NCBI GenBank assembly: GCA_016191285.1
Contig: JACPPA010000034.1
Span: 1 to 64,000, forward strand
Direction: 5' to 3'
DNA length: 64,000 nucleotides
DNA from: Gammaproteobacteria bacterium
GTDB lineage: Bacteria > Pseudomonadota > Gammaproteobacteria > Ga0077536
Under the pieces are notes generated by a model that was given only the letters and a program-made list of their open reading frames with translations, searched no databases and was not told the origin of the DNA. Below, piece after piece: positions 45,726 to 56,363 of the stretch. The translations under genes and the position numbers were made by a program. Positions within the stretch are counted from its first letter, which is position 1, and each line of letters starts with the position of its first letter.

Positions 45726-46154
45726 TTAATGGCGGGTGGACGGCGTCGGACTAACTATTTCCGGCGGTAACTCCGATGGTCCGATAACACTTGCATGGTG
45801 CAACACCATGCGCCATTGCCCGGCGAGCCGGTGGTAGACATTGGTCGCGATGAGCGCCGGAAACCGCTGGTGGCTTAGCGGCAGCGTAATCGTCTCGTAA
45901 AGCGTGCGGATTGCGGTCTCTTCGGTCGCGGAGGCCCAAATGGGCTCGACCTCGAACCTACGCGGTACTTCATTCGAAAAAATTTCGACCCAGCTGGCGC
46001 GAATCGCGCTCGGACCTACCAATGGCCCGGCTAATGGATGGACGCAAGTAATGTCCGCACGCGGGGCCCACACTTCCATCATGCGTTCCAGATCACCCTG
46101 CTCGAAGGCTGCGTAAAAGGCCGCTTCGGCCGCGGCCGGGGTGTCCAAGCTCAT
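45726..46154 (-). CDS. SnoaL/NTF2-like domain protein
   Basis: A 142-residue protein that fills a single NTF2-like cone fold: AEAAFYAAFEQGDLERMMEV, DITCVHPLAGPLVGPSAIRA, the central strands and ending NVYHRLAGQWRMVLHHAS. The family includes small isomerases, hydrolases and ligand binders, so no function is assigned. Convergent with scoB. It is 28 bases downstream of the glutaredoxin-like gene on the same strand. Confidence 0.75.
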   Translation of the reverse strand: MSLDTPAAAEAAFYAAFEQGDLERMMEVWAPRADITCVHPLAGPLVGPSAIRASWVEIFSNEVPRRFEVEPIWASATEETAIRTLYETITLPLSHQRFPALIATNVYHRLAGQWRMVLHHASVIGPSELPPEIVSPTPSTRH

Positions 46155-46181
46155 TGCGATGACGCAGCCATATCGGACGGG

Positions 46182-46679
46182 CTATTTACTCGTCGCCACG
46201 GGTGAAGCTGTCGGCGGCGCCGGCACCGGATATCCGGCTTGCGCCAAGCCACCTTCCAGCGCCGAGCGGCTGTATCCGGTATAGACCTGCAACCCGATCG
46301 TGACGGTGGGGACGGTGAGCGCACCGGCGACCGCTTTTAACTCGGCTTGTGTGGTGGCATCGTCATCGACGTTTTTCTCGCTAAAGGGGACGCCGCGCCC
46401 GCTGAACAACTGACGAACGAGGTCGCAGGCATCGCAATTCTTGACGCTGAATAGTGTGACCGGATGTTCCTTCGCGATGTCGTCCGCGGTTGGATTGTGA
46501 TTAACCGGACCATGACTTAGCCGCTTGGTCGCGGTTTTAGTGCTATCCGGCGGACAATGATCGCGATAGGAGATGTTGCCAGTTTTATCGCGGCATTCCA
46601 CGACCGTGACCGAATGACTCAGCGTCGGCGCCAAACTTAGAATTACCATAAAAATGCGTCGAATTAGCTCGCGAAACAT
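46182..46679 (-). CDS. exported DUF4124-glutaredoxin fusion protein
   Basis: A 165-residue protein from the ATG at 46679 (GGGAG upstream). The open frame reaches 46778, but the signal peptide fixes this start. Residues 1-23 are a signal sequence, 24-60 resemble the DUF4124 domain (VVECRDKTGNISYRDHCPP), and 72-150 are a glutaredoxin fold with the redox pair in NCDACDLV (C82, C85) and the cis-Pro in TVPTVTI. It should act on thiols or disulfides in the periplasm. The C-terminus is Pro/Thr-rich. Confidence 0.8.
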   Translation of the reverse strand: MFRELIRRIFMVILSLAPTLSHSVTVVECRDKTGNISYRDHCPPDSTKTATKRLSHGPVNHNPTADDIAKEHPVTLFSVKNCDACDLVRQLFSGRGVPFSEKNVDDDATTQAELKAVAGALTVPTVTIGLQVYTGYSRSALEGGLAQAGYPVPAPPTASPVATSK

Positions 46680-46925
46680 GTGCTGCTTACTCCCACAGGT
46701 TGTTTGCGTTGCCCGCAATTGATCGGTTGGAAGTATAGCATCTGATAGTTTGCACTCTCGGCTTTTCGAGGGTGTCAAACGATCATCGCAGCGCTTATAC
46801 TGCCGGTCGGCAGCGCGATGCGCCCGCGACGGACCCGCGGGCGGCGAGTGATTTCAGTTGACACCTAGGGTAGCGGCACTGGATGCGCGCAGGTCGCCAC
46901 GCCACCGATGTTTCCAAAAAGTTCG

Positions 46926-47011
<86 letters not shown>

Positions 47012-47086
47012 TCACGCATCGCGCCTAAGCGGACGCATGGCGCACAACACCAGATTGATTTAATGCTTCTCACGTAGCGAGGAACT

Positions 47087-48424
47087 ATGCAGGTATCGCT
47101 TCAAACCGCGGAAGGACTTGAACGTCGCTTGAACGTTGAGGTTCCAGAACAGCAAATCGCTGACAAAATTCGCGCGCGTCTCAACGAAGTGGCGCGAACC
47201 ACCCGAATTGACGGATTTCGCCCGGGTCGCGCGCCAGCTAAAGTTGTCGAACGCCAATTCGGCGCGCGTATTCGTCACGAAGTCCTCAACGAGGTGGTGC
47301 GCTCGACCTTTACTGAAGCCGTGACGTCGCAGCAGTTGCGTCCGGTCGCCGATCCAGTTATCGATCCCATTAGCGCTGAGCCCGGTTCGGGCTTGTCCTA
47401 CACGGCGGTGTTTGAGATTTATCCCGATATTGTCCTGGCGCCCTGCGAGGGCTTGCGGGTAAAACGCCTGCAATGCGCGATCGGCGACGTCGACGTCGAC
47501 AAAATGATTGAAGTGTTGCGTCAGCAACACACCACCTGGCAAGACGTCGAGCGCGAAGCACGCGACGTCGACCGGCTGACGATCGATTTCAAAGGCATGC
47601 TCGACGGTCAACCTTTCGACGGCGGTAGCGCTGACAACTTTCAACTGGTCCTCAATGGCGGACGGATGATTGAAGGGTTTGAAGCTGGATTGGTCGGCGC
47701 TAAACCCGCCGAGACGCGGGATTTACGTCTGCAGTTTCCGGCGACTTACCATAAATCCGAATTGGCTGGTAAGCCGGTCGAATTCCATATCACCGTAAGA
47801 ACGGTCGCCGAACCGGTGCTTCCTGAATTAAATGATGAATTTTTCGCCAAATTCGGGGTCACTGAAGGAGGAATGGCGGCGTTCCGTCGCGAAGTTCAAG
47901 ACAACATGGAGCGTGAGCGAGATCGCACCGCGGAACGTCAATTTCATCAGCAGGTGCTGGAAGCGGTGCGGGACGCCAATCAATTCAATGTGCCGCGAGT
48001 TTTGGTAAACGCGGAAGCCGAGCGCATGCACACTGAAATGCAGCGCAATCTGCGGATGCGCGGCATCGACCCGAGCACGCTGGGTCCGATGGAGCCGGCG
48101 CGTTATGAACAATCCGCGACGCAGCGCGTAAAGCTTGGGCTGATAATGGCCGAAATCGTCAGACAGGCGCGGATCGTCGTGGAGCCGAGCAAGGTCCGCA
48201 CGCGCGTTGCGGCACTGGCCGCGTCCTACGAACAGCCGGAAGCGCTGATGAAGTGGTATTACGAAGATCCACGGCGTTTGCAGGAAGTTGAGGCGATGTG
48301 TTTGGAAGATGAGGCCGTGAATTGGGTCGCCGCGCGCGCCCAGGTTACCGACATGGCAATCTCGTTTGACGATCTGATGAATCCAGGGCAGACTTCACGC
48401 AACTCCGAGCTAGAGGGCAATTAA
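47087..48424 (+). CDS. tig: trigger factor, ribosome-bound chaperone
   Basis: A 445-residue protein. The N-terminal ribosome-binding domain (about 1-115) contains the tail motif [12 protein letters not shown] at about 44-55. The FKBP-type isomerase domain (about 155-245) includes [20 protein letters not shown], and a helical chaperone domain follows. It binds nascent chains at the exit tunnel. It heads the conserved tig-clpP-clpX-lon order, 75 bases after tRNA-Leu. Confidence 0.95.
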   Translation: MQVSLQTAEGLERRLNVEVPEQQIADKIRARLNEVARTTRIDGFRPGRAPAKVVERQFGARIRHEVLNEVVRSTFTEAVTSQQLRPVADPVIDPISAEPGSGLSYTAVFEIYPDIVLAPCEGLRVKRLQCAIGDVDVDKMIEVLRQQHTTWQDVEREARDVDRLTIDFKGMLDGQPFDGGSADNFQLVLNGGRMIEGFEAGLVGAKPAETRDLRLQFPATYHKSELAGKPVEFHITVRTVAEPVLPELNDEFFAKFGVTEGGMAAFRREVQDNMERERDRTAERQFHQQVLEAVRDANQFNVPRVLVNAEAERMHTEMQRNLRMRGIDPSTLGPMEPARYEQSATQRVKLGLIMAEIVRQARIVVEPSKVRTRVAALAASYEQPEALMKWYYEDPRRLQEVEAMCLEDEAVNWVAARAQVTDMAISFDDLMNPGQTSRNSELEGN

Positions 48425-48431
48425 TCCTACA

Positions 48432-49079
48432 ATGATCAACGACATGAAAGCTCAAGAACTACGGGCGCTTAATCTGGTTCCGATGGTGGTGGAGCAGTCG
48501 GCGCGCGGCGAACGTGCGTACGATATCTACAGCCGGCTGCTCAAAGAGCGCGTCATCTTCTTGGTTGGACCGGTCGACGATCATGTGGCGAACCTCATCG
48601 TGGCGCAGCTGTTGTTTCTTGAATCGGAGAACCCGGACAAGGACATCCACCTTTACATCAATTCGCCGGGCGGCTCGGTCACCGCGGGTCTCGCGATTTA
48701 CGACACCATGCAATTTATCAAGCCTCCGGTAAGTACCTTATGCGTGGGCCAAGCTGCAAGCATGGGCGCGCTGCTGCTCAGCGCAGGCGAAGCCGGCAAG
48801 CGTTTCTGTTTGCCGCACTCGCGGGTCATGATCCATCAGCCGCTAGGCGGTTTCCAAGGTCAGGCGACCGATATCGAAATCCACGCGCGAGAAATCCTAA
48901 AGGTGCGTGATCAGCTGAATGAAATCCTTGCCAAACACACCGGTCAACCCGTTGAAAAAGTCGCCAACGATACCGATCGCGACAATTTCATGGGTGCCGC
49001 AGACGCGCAAGCGTACGGCATCATTGACGGTGTCCTGAGCAAGCGAGAAATTGCGAAAACGGCTGACGCAGCGCGCTGA
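48432..49079 (+). CDS. clpP: ATP-dependent Clp protease, proteolytic subunit
   Basis: A 215-residue serine protease. The catalytic Ser110 is in [11 protein letters not shown], His135 in [10 protein letters not shown], and the Asp is in the [10 protein letters not shown] region. A short N-terminal propeptide is expected (start of mature chain near LVPMVVEQ). It forms the double-heptamer chamber served by ClpX, encoded next. It starts 7 bases after tig, so it is co-transcribed. Confidence 0.96.
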   Translation: MINDMKAQELRALNLVPMVVEQSARGERAYDIYSRLLKERVIFLVGPVDDHVANLIVAQLLFLESENPDKDIHLYINSPGGSVTAGLAIYDTMQFIKPPVSTLCVGQAASMGALLLSAGEAGKRFCLPHSRVMIHQPLGGFQGQATDIEIHAREILKVRDQLNEILAKHTGQPVEKVANDTDRDNFMGAADAQAYGIIDGVLSKREIAKTADAAR

Positions 49080-49129
49080 GCGGCGGCTGAATAAACGCCC
49101 CTAGCGATGACACATCAGAGGACGCGCGA

Positions 49130-50410
49130 ATGAGCGATGGAAAAAACACCAAAGGCACGGATAGTGATCGGCTCTTGTATTGCTCGTTTTGCGGTAAGAG
49201 CCAGCATGAAGTTCGGAAACTGATCGCCGGTCCGTCGGTGTTTATTTGCGACGAATGCGTTGAGCTTTGCAATGACATCATTCGCGAAGAAATTCAAGAC
49301 AAAGCGGGCGGCAGCGGCTCGAACAAGCTGCCCGTGCCGCACGAAATTCGGCATATTCTGGATGAGTATGTCATCGGTCAGGGCCACGCCAAGAAAATTT
49401 TGGCCGTCGCCGTATATAACCACTACAAGCGTCTCGAGTCGCGAGTAAAACAGGGCGAAGTCGAACTCGCGAAAAGCAATGTGTTGTTGATCGGCCCCAC
49501 CGGCAGCGGCAAAACCTTGCTTGCCGAAACACTGGCGCGCCTGCTCAATGTGCCGTTCACGATCGCCGACGCCACCACGTTAACCGAAGCCGGGTATGTG
49601 GGCGAGGACGTCGAAAACATTATTCAGAAGCTGCTGCAGAAATGCGATTATGACGTCGAGAAAGCGCAAACGGGTATTGTGTACATCGACGAAATCGACA
49701 AGATTTCGCGCAAATCGGATAACCCTTCGATAACGCGCGACGTGTCCGGCGAAGGCGTTCAGCAGGCGCTGCTAAAACTGATTGAAGGCACGATCGCATC
49801 CGTGCCGCCGCAAGGCGGACGCAAACATCCGCAGCAAGAATTTCTGCAGGTCGATACTTCGAATATCCTGTTTATTTGTGGGGGCGCGTTTGCCGGCCTC
49901 GATAAAATCATTCGCGACCGCTCGGAAAAGGGCGGTATCGGATTTTCAGCCGAAGTTAAGAGCAAGGTGGATCGCAAAACCACCAGCGAGATACTCCATC
50001 AAGTCGAACCCGAAGACCTGATTAAATACGGGCTGATCCCCGAATTCGTTGGCCGCCTGCCAGTGGTCGCGGTATTGGACGAATTGCATGAAGATCAACT
50101 TGTTCAAATTCTGACCGAGCCGCGGAACGCACTTACCAAACAATACGGTAAGCTCTTTGAGATGGAAGGGTGCGCGCTTGAGTTTCGCGAAGACGCGCTC
50201 CGCGCGGTAGCCCGCAAAGCCGTCGAACGGAAGACTGGTGCACGCGGTCTGCGTTCAATTCTCGAGCAGAATTTACTCGACACGATGTATGACCTGCCGT
50301 CCTTGAAAAGTGTGTCAAAAGTGGTGGTGGATGAATCGGCGATTAATGGCGAGTCGAAACCACTGATCATTTATCAAAGCACCGATATCCCCAAGGTTGC
50401 CGCTGATTAA
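49130..50410 (+). CDS. clpX: ATP-dependent Clp protease, ATPase subunit ClpX
   Basis: A 426-residue AAA+ unfoldase. The N-terminal zinc-binding domain uses C18, C21, C40 and C43. Walker A is [12 protein letters not shown], Walker [10 protein letters not shown], and the ClpP-docking loop is of the usual IGF type in [10 protein letters not shown]. Pore loop GYVGEDVE is present. It delivers substrates to ClpP. Confidence 0.96.
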   Translation: MSDGKNTKGTDSDRLLYCSFCGKSQHEVRKLIAGPSVFICDECVELCNDIIREEIQDKAGGSGSNKLPVPHEIRHILDEYVIGQGHAKKILAVAVYNHYKRLESRVKQGEVELAKSNVLLIGPTGSGKTLLAETLARLLNVPFTIADATTLTEAGYVGEDVENIIQKLLQKCDYDVEKAQTGIVYIDEIDKISRKSDNPSITRDVSGEGVQQALLKLIEGTIASVPPQGGRKHPQQEFLQVDTSNILFICGGAFAGLDKIIRDRSEKGGIGFSAEVKSKVDRKTTSEILHQVEPEDLIKYGLIPEFVGRLPVVAVLDELHEDQLVQILTEPRNALTKQYGKLFEMEGCALEFREDALRAVARKAVERKTGARGLRSILEQNLLDTMYDLPSLKSVSKVVVDESAINGESKPLIIYQSTDIPKVAAD

Positions 50411-50419
50411 TCCGGCGTG

Positions 50420-50444
50420 CTTGGCGGCGGGTACGCAACCCCGT
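50420..50444 (+). promoter_or_regulatory. possible sigma-32 heat-shock promoter of lon
   Basis: CTTGGC (50420-50425) and CCCCGT (50439-50444) are separated by 13 bases, close to the heat-shock consensus CTTGAA-N13-CCCCAT, about 90 bases before the lon start. lon is a heat-shock gene in related bacteria. This is a sequence match only. Confidence 0.45.
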
Positions 50445-50534
50445 TGGACCGACAACCTCCACTCTCGGTGCGGATGCCGTACCTGAGTTCACCACGACAC
50501 ACTGCGCTGCGCTAAGTAAAGGATTTCAACCAAT

Positions 50535-52940
50535 ATGCAAGATCAACAGAATTTGATTCCGCTCTTACCGCTGCGCGACGTGGTGGTTTATCCGCATATG
50601 GTGATCCCGCTCTTCGTCGGGCGGGATAAGTCGATCAAAGCGCTCGAAAAGGCGATGGAGGAGGCAAAGCAAATCCTATTGGTCGCGCAAAAGACCGCTG
50701 GGGAAGATAATCCTAAACCGACGGACGTGTATGCCATCGGGACAGTGTCGAATATTCTCCAGCTCCTGCGCCTGCCCGATGGGACGATTAAAGTTTTGGT
50801 CGAAGGCGTGCGTCGCGCCCGCATTGAGCAGTTTGTCGAACTTGGCGCGTATCAAGCGGCGAGCGTCGAACCGCTTGAACCAGAACCCTTATCGGTGCGC
50901 GAATCCGAAATTCTGATTCGCTCGCTGCTCAATCAATTTGATCAGTACGTCAAGTTGAACAAGAAAGTTCCACCCGAAATCGTATCGTCGTTGACGAGCA
51001 TCGATGAGCCCTCGCGTTTGGCCGATACGATCGCGGCGCATTTATCCATCAAATTAAACGACAAGCAAAAAATCCTTGAGATCGTCGAAGTCCGCGAGCG
51101 GTTAGAACACCTCATCGCATTGATGGAAACCGAAATCGATCTACTCCAGGTCGAAAAGAAATTGCGCGGCCGGGTCAAGAAGCAGATGGAGAAGAGCCAG
51201 CGCGAGTATTATCTGAACGAGCAGATGAAGGCGATTCAGAATGAACTTGGCGAATCGGAAGAAGGCGTCAACGAGTTCGATGAAATCGCCGCCCGCATCG
51301 CCAAATCGGGCATGCACAAAGACGCGCTTAAGAAGGCCGAGGCCGAATTAAAGAAGCTGCGGATGATGTCGCCGATGTCGGCCGAAGCGACGGTGGTTCG
51401 CAATTATATCGATTGGATTTTGAACGTGCCGTGGAAGGCACGTTCAAAAGTGAGCAGTGATCTGAAAGCCGCCGAACGTGTGCTGGATGAAGACCATTTT
51501 GGCCTCGAAAAAGTCAAGGAACGCATTCTGGAATATCTTGCTGTGCAGCAGCGCGTTAAAAAGATGAAGGGACCCATTCTTTGTTTGGTGGGCCCGCCGG
51601 GCGTAGGCAAAACGTCGCTTGGACGTTCGATAGCCCGCGCGACCAACCGCAAGTTCGTTCGGATGTCGTTGGGTGGAGTGCGTGACGAAGCCGAGATACG
51701 CGGTCATCGCCGCACTTATGTGGGCTCGCTACCGGGCAAAATCCTGCAGAACATGGCAAAAGTCGCGACCCGCAATCCGCTGTTCTTACTCGACGAAGTC
51801 GACAAGATGGCCATGGACTTTCGCGGCGATCCGGCGTCGGCGCTGCTCGAAGTCTTGGATCCCGAGCAAAACAGCACGTTTGGCGATCATTACCTCGAAG
51901 TCGATTACGATCTGTCCGAGGTGATGTTCATCACCACCGCGAATAGCTTGAATATCCCGGCGCCGCTGCTCGATCGCATGGAGGTTATTCGTCTTGCTGG
52001 TTACACCGAGGACGAAAAAGTGAGCATCGCGCAGAAGTATCTGATTCCGAAGCAAATGAAGAGCAACGGCTTAAAGGCGCGCGAATTGCAATTTGCCGAA
52101 TCCGCGTTACGCGACATAATTCGCTACTACACGCGCGAAGCGGGTGTGCGCAATTTAGAACGCGAGATCGCCAACCTGTGTCGCAAAGTGGTTAAGCAAA
52201 TTTTGTTGAAGCCAACCAACAAGAGCGTGACCATAACGTCTAAATCGATGGAAAAGCTGTTGGGGGTTAAGAAATTTCGCTTCGGTCTGGCCGAAGACGA
52301 GGATCGCATTGGCCAAGTCACGGGTTTGGCGTGGACCGAAGTCGGCGGAGATTTACTGACGATTGAAGCGGCAATTGTGCCGGGCAAGGGTAAGGAAACA
52401 TATACCGGTCGGCTCGGCGATGTGATGCAGGAATCGATCAAGGCGGCGATGACCGTGGTGCGAAGTCGGGCGAGTTCGCTGGGAATTAAGCCCGACTTCT
52501 ATCGCGATATCGATGTGCACTTTCACGTTCCGGAAGGTGCGACGCCGAAAGACGGTCCGAGTGCCGGGGTCGGGATGTGCACAGCGCTGGTGTCGGCGTT
52601 GACTGGGATCCCGGTCCACGCCGAGGTGGCGATGACCGGCGAAATAACCCTGCGCGGTGAGGTGCTTCCGATTGGCGGTCTTAAGGAAAAACTTCTGGCG
52701 GCGCTGCGTGGCGGCATTAAGACGGTCTTGATTCCGATCGAGAACGAGCGCGACTTGAAGGAAATACCGGCGAACATAAAACAGGGTATGGTGATTAAAC
52801 CCGTGCGCTGGATTGACGAAGTGCTCGCGGTGGCGTTGCAGCGCGTGCCGGAACCATTGCCGGAAGTTTTTCCGGCGCCTGAAGCCGCCGCGGCTGAAAC
52901 GCGTGATGCGGAGAATGATGATCAGCCGCGTCGACATTGA
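50535..52940 (+). CDS. lon: ATP-dependent protease Lon
   Basis: An 801-residue LonA protease. The N-terminal substrate domain (about 8-200) begins [21 protein letters not shown] coiled coil follows. AAA+ Walker A is [13 protein letters not shown] and Walker [12 protein letters not shown]. The protease domain has the catalytic Ser in [10 protein letters not shown] and Lys in [12 protein letters not shown]. It degrades misfolded and regulatory proteins. The Ala/Glu-rich tail is slightly longer than in E. coli (784). Confidence 0.96.
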   Translation: MQDQQNLIPLLPLRDVVVYPHMVIPLFVGRDKSIKALEKAMEEAKQILLVAQKTAGEDNPKPTDVYAIGTVSNILQLLRLPDGTIKVLVEGVRRARIEQFVELGAYQAASVEPLEPEPLSVRESEILIRSLLNQFDQYVKLNKKVPPEIVSSLTSIDEPSRLADTIAAHLSIKLNDKQKILEIVEVRERLEHLIALMETEIDLLQVEKKLRGRVKKQMEKSQREYYLNEQMKAIQNELGESEEGVNEFDEIAARIAKSGMHKDALKKAEAELKKLRMMSPMSAEATVVRNYIDWILNVPWKARSKVSSDLKAAERVLDEDHFGLEKVKERILEYLAVQQRVKKMKGPILCLVGPPGVGKTSLGRSIARATNRKFVRMSLGGVRDEAEIRGHRRTYVGSLPGKILQNMAKVATRNPLFLLDEVDKMAMDFRGDPASALLEVLDPEQNSTFGDHYLEVDYDLSEVMFITTANSLNIPAPLLDRMEVIRLAGYTEDEKVSIAQKYLIPKQMKSNGLKARELQFAESALRDIIRYYTREAGVRNLEREIANLCRKVVKQILLKPTNKSVTITSKSMEKLLGVKKFRFGLAEDEDRIGQVTGLAWTEVGGDLLTIEAAIVPGKGKETYTGRLGDVMQESIKAAMTVVRSRASSLGIKPDFYRDIDVHFHVPEGATPKDGPSAGVGMCTALVSALTGIPVHAEVAMTGEITLRGEVLPIGGLKEKLLAALRGGIKTVLIPIENERDLKEIPANIKQGMVIKPVRWIDEVLAVALQRVPEPLPEVFPAPEAAAAETRDAENDDQPRRH

Positions 52941-53007
52941 ACAGCGCTGGCGGCGCGTCGTCAGCGTAGAACATAATCGTTAATCAAAACAACACGGGGG
53001 CCCACTA

Positions 53008-53280
53008 ATGAATAAAACGGATCTAGTTGATGTTGTCGCTGAAGCGGCGGATATCTCGAAGGCATCAGCGGCGCGCGCGGTTGACGCGATAACGGCGGCG
53101 ATTACCAGCGCGTTGAAAAAGAGTGAGCCGGTAGTGCTGGCCGGCTTCGGCACCTTCGTTGTCCGTGAACGTGCAGCGCGCACCGGGCGCAATCCGCGCA
53201 CCGGTGATGCGATCGAGATCAAGGCCTCTAAAGCGTTAGGGTTTAAGCCTGGAAAAGCCTTGAAAGATGCCGTAAACTAG
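53008..53280 (+). CDS. hupB: DNA-binding protein HU, beta type
   Basis: A 90-residue histone-like protein: [20 protein letters not shown], then [20 protein letters not shown] with NPRTG at the tip of the DNA-intercalating arm. It bends and compacts DNA. Its place after lon is conserved in gammaproteobacteria. GGGGG lies upstream of the ATG. Confidence 0.95.
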   Translation: MNKTDLVDVVAEAADISKASAARAVDAITAAITSALKKSEPVVLAGFGTFVVRERAARTGRNPRTGDAIEIKASKALGFKPGKALKDAVN

Positions 53281-53290
53281 CGCGCCCTTC

Positions 53291-53366
53291 GGGTGCTTAG
53301 CTCAGTCGGGAGAGCGTCGCCTTTACACGGCGAAGGTCGTGGGTTCGAACCCCTCAGCACCCACCA
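53291..53366 (+). tRNA. tRNA-Val (anticodon UAC)
   Basis: The acceptor stem GGGTGCT pairs with AGCACCC plus ACCA. The anticodon arm is TCGCC-TTTACAC-GGCGA. D-loop and T-loop (GGTTCGAAC) are standard. It begins 11 bases after hupB. Confidence 0.97.
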
Positions 53367-53380
53367 CGTAAGCGTTATCT

Positions 53381-53457
53381 GGAGTGGTAGTTCAGTTGGT
53401 TAGAATACCGGCCTGTCACGCCGGGGGTCGCGGGTTCGAGCCCCGTCCACTCCGCCA
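53381..53457 (+). tRNA. tRNA-Asp (anticodon GUC)
   Basis: The acceptor stem GGAGTGG pairs with CCACTCC plus GCCA. The anticodon arm is CCGGC-CTGTCAC-GCCGG. It follows tRNA-Val by 14 bases, probably as one transcript. Confidence 0.97.
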
Positions 53458-53466
53458 AATCGCAAT

Positions 53467-53494
53467 CTACCTCGTGCCACCGGGCGCGGGGTAG
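53467..53494 (+). terminator. terminator of the tRNA cluster
   Basis: CTACCTCGTGCC pairs imperfectly with GGCGCGGGGTAG, followed by GTTTCAT, 10 bases after tRNA-Asp. Confidence 0.5.
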
Positions 53495-53553
53495 GTTTCA
53501 TCACTCAGTCTCCGCCTAATTTCGAACCTGCATGAGTTGGTAAGGGCAAGCCG

Positions 53554-55458
53554 ATGCTGCAATCTATCCGTGACCGCGCGCAAGGCGTTATCGCCGCTGT
53601 GATCGTGCTGCTTTTGTGTTTGACCTTTGCCATCTGGGGTATCGAGTCATATTTGAATTCAGCGCGCAAAGTGGTCGTGGCCGCGGTCGACGGCGACGAT
53701 ATCGAACTCAAGGAATACCAGTCCGCTTATCAACGCATGCGCCAGCGCGCGCAAGCCGAGCAGGGCGAAGCGTTTGATCCGAAAGTCTGGGAGGCGCCTG
53801 AGACTAAACTAAAAGCGCTCGACTACTTGGTTGAAGACCGTTTATTGCAAAGGTATGCCGAACGCGCGCGCCTCCGGGTCAGCGATGCGCAGGTTGCCGA
53901 ATATTTCAAGAGTTCCCCAAACTTTCAAGTCGACGGCAAATTTTCGCCTGCGCGGTTTAAAGAAGTCGCGAGTATGTTGGGATTCGGCGAGCGCGCATTT
54001 GAGCGGGAGGCACGTAAGGATCTCGAATTACAACAACTACGGGCGGGAGTCGTCGCTTCGTCATTTCTTACGATCGGCGAAATCCAAGCGCTCCAACAAT
54101 TGCGCGATCAAAAGCGCACTGTTGCCTATGCGCTGATCGCACCAGTCGATCCGAGCAAGATTGCAGTTGCCGACGCCGATGTCGCAGCCTACTACGCGGA
54201 GCATAAGGAAGCGTATCGGACCAAGGACAAGGTTGCGCTGCAATTTTTAGAACTCTCGTTAGACAAGCTCAAGACTGAAATTCAAGTCGACGAGAAGTCA
54301 CTTAAAACCTATTACGACGCGCACCAAGCAGACTTCACTGTCGAGGAACAACGCGACGCCAACCACATCCTGGTCAAGCTCGGCACAGGCGCGTCAGCCG
54401 CCGACGACACCGCGGCTAAGGAGAAAGCGCAACGCTTGCGTGAGATGGTGGTTGCGGGCAAGTCGATCGAAGACGTCGCGAAGGAACATTCGGACGATAT
54501 CGGTTCGCGGGCCGAAGGCGGCGCAACGGGCTATTTTGGTAAAGGCGTGATGGTGCCCGAATTCGAACAGGCGGTTTTCGCCATGAAAGTTGGCGAGTTG
54601 AGTGAGCCGGTCAAAACGAAATTCGGTTATCACATCATCAAATTGAAAGAAATCAGGCCGGGCGGCGTGTCGCCGTTAGCGGAAGTCCATGCCAAGGTCG
54701 AAGAAAAGTATCGGTTAGAACAAGCCCAAGAGCAGTTTTTTGAAAAGGCCGAGGCGTTCAATGACGCCGTCTACGCGCATCCCGATTCATTGGAGGCCGC
54801 GGCCGAAAAGCTCGACCTTAAAGTCGATAAAACACCTTTACAAAGTCACGACGATATCGGCGCGCAGTTTAATGCCGCGGTAGCGGATGCGGTGTGGCAA
54901 CCGGAGGTGTTGACTGAAGGATTGGCGTCCGCGCCGATTGAGGTCGGTCAAAATCGAATCGTCGCCGTGCGCGTCGTGCAGCGCGAACAACCGCGGATCC
55001 CAGAGCTTCAAGAGCTCAAGAAGTCGCTCGTCTCAACCATTCAGACCGAGCGCGCGAAAACGCAGGCCAGCGCCAGTGGCGAAGTGTTGCTGGCGCGGAT
55101 GAAAAAAGGCGAAGCGCCAGAGGCCGTCGTGTCAAGCCAGCAACTTAAATGGGATATCCATAAAGACGTTGGCCGGGAGGACACGGGCGTAAACCGCGCC
55201 GTCTTGCGCGCGGCGTTTGGTGCGTCGTTACCGAAAGCGGATAGCCAAGTGTTCTTAGGAGTGGCATTGGGGACGGGCAGCTTCGCCGTGTTGCAGGTTT
55301 CCAATTTATCGAAACCAGCCATCGAGCAAATCGACAAGACCACCACCAGGGGGCTTCGCCGCGACGCGGAGCGGGTGCGAGCGGCGATCGATTGGCGCGA
55401 CTTCGTGGTCGCGTTAAAGGCCCGTTCGAAAGTCGAGATGTTTTCGAAGAATCTTTAA
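53554..55458 (+). CDS. ppiD: periplasmic folding chaperone PpiD
   Basis: A 634-residue membrane-anchored SurA/parvulin-type chaperone. It has an N-terminal cytoplasmic tip, TM at about 13-31 (IAAVIVLLLCLTFAIWGI), a SurA_N-like domain (VDGDDIELKEYQSAYQRMRQ), and a parvulin domain at about 260-360 (RDANHILVKL, GATGYFGKGVMVPEFEQAVF, KTKFGYHIIKLKEI). The C-terminal helical region packs on the chaperone domain. It assists newly exported outer-membrane proteins. The order hupB-tRNA-ppiD is a conserved chromosomal arrangement. Confidence 0.93.
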   Translation: MLQSIRDRAQGVIAAVIVLLLCLTFAIWGIESYLNSARKVVVAAVDGDDIELKEYQSAYQRMRQRAQAEQGEAFDPKVWEAPETKLKALDYLVEDRLLQRYAERARLRVSDAQVAEYFKSSPNFQVDGKFSPARFKEVASMLGFGERAFEREARKDLELQQLRAGVVASSFLTIGEIQALQQLRDQKRTVAYALIAPVDPSKIAVADADVAAYYAEHKEAYRTKDKVALQFLELSLDKLKTEIQVDEKSLKTYYDAHQADFTVEEQRDANHILVKLGTGASAADDTAAKEKAQRLREMVVAGKSIEDVAKEHSDDIGSRAEGGATGYFGKGVMVPEFEQAVFAMKVGELSEPVKTKFGYHIIKLKEIRPGGVSPLAEVHAKVEEKYRLEQAQEQFFEKAEAFNDAVYAHPDSLEAAAEKLDLKVDKTPLQSHDDIGAQFNAAVADAVWQPEVLTEGLASAPIEVGQNRIVAVRVVQREQPRIPELQELKKSLVSTIQTERAKTQASASGEVLLARMKKGEAPEAVVSSQQLKWDIHKDVGREDTGVNRAVLRAAFGASLPKADSQVFLGVALGTGSFAVLQVSNLSKPAIEQIDKTTTRGLRRDAERVRAAIDWRDFVVALKARSKVEMFSKNL

Positions 55459-55479
55459 GAGGTAGTTAGAAAATCTCAA

Positions 55480-56265
55480 TTATGAGATGGCGGCCATTCC
55501 CCGGATATTGAAGCCGCAATCGGCATAGGTAATTTCTCCGGTGACGGCGGACGCCAGATCGGAACACAAGAACGCAGCGACATTACCCACTTCATCGATG
55601 GTCACGTTGCGGCGAAGCGGGGCCGTGCGTTCGACGTATTCCAAAAACTTGCGCAGATCTTTCACGCCGGAGGCCGCCAGCGTGCGAATGGGGCCAGCCG
55701 AAATCGCGTTAACGCGGATCCCTTCCGGCCCTAAGCTTTCTGCCATGTAGCGAACATTCGCTTCAAGACTGGCTTTCGCCAAACCCATCACGTTGTAACT
55801 TGGCATCGTGCGCACAGCGCCCAGGTAGCTCAGCGTCAGCATCGCGCCGCGTCGATCGCGCATTAGTCGCCGCGCGGCGTTGCCGAGCGCCGCAAAGCTA
55901 TACGAGCTGATTTCATGCGCGATACGAAAGCCTTCGCGGGTCACCGAATCGAGGTATTCCCCCTGCAATTCTTCGCGCGGTGCGAACGCGATTGAATGGA
56001 CGAGAATATCGAGATGGTCCCAATAATTATCCAGATGATTAAAGACATTCTGGATCTCCTCGTCGCTCTGGACTTCACACGGCACCGCGATCTCCGAGCC
56101 GCACTCGGCCGCGAAATCTTCGACGCGCGATTTCAAGCGTTCGTTTTGATAGGTAAAGGCTAACTCAGCGCCTTCGCGACGCATCGCCTGGGCGATGCCC
56201 CACGCGATCGATTTGTTGCTCGCAACACCGACGATTAGCGCCTTTTTGCCGGCTAAAATCCCCAT
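55480..56265 (-). CDS. fabI: enoyl-ACP reductase (NADH)
   Basis: A 261-residue short-chain-dehydrogenase-type reductase of type II fatty acid synthesis. The cofactor motif is [13 protein letters not shown]. The catalytic Tyr and Lys are Y157 and K164 in [11 protein letters not shown], matching E. coli Y156/K163, and [12 protein letters not shown] is conserved. It is the target of triclosan in relatives. Convergent with ppiD. Confidence 0.95.
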   Translation of the reverse strand: MGILAGKKALIVGVASNKSIAWGIAQAMRREGAELAFTYQNERLKSRVEDFAAECGSEIAVPCEVQSDEEIQNVFNHLDNYWDHLDILVHSIAFAPREELQGEYLDSVTREGFRIAHEISSYSFAALGNAARRLMRDRRGAMLTLSYLGAVRTMPSYNVMGLAKASLEANVRYMAESLGPEGIRVNAISAGPIRTLAASGVKDLRKFLEYVERTAPLRRNVTIDEVGNVAAFLCSDLASAVTGEITYADCGFNIRGMAAIS

Positions 56266-56363
56266 TGTTTAGCGCTCCAATTACTGTGGCCAAGTGCCGT
56301 GGTAAAGCTACCCGTTGACGGCGGGCTGAGTGTACAGTGTCTACTCAAAGTATATAACCCGGA

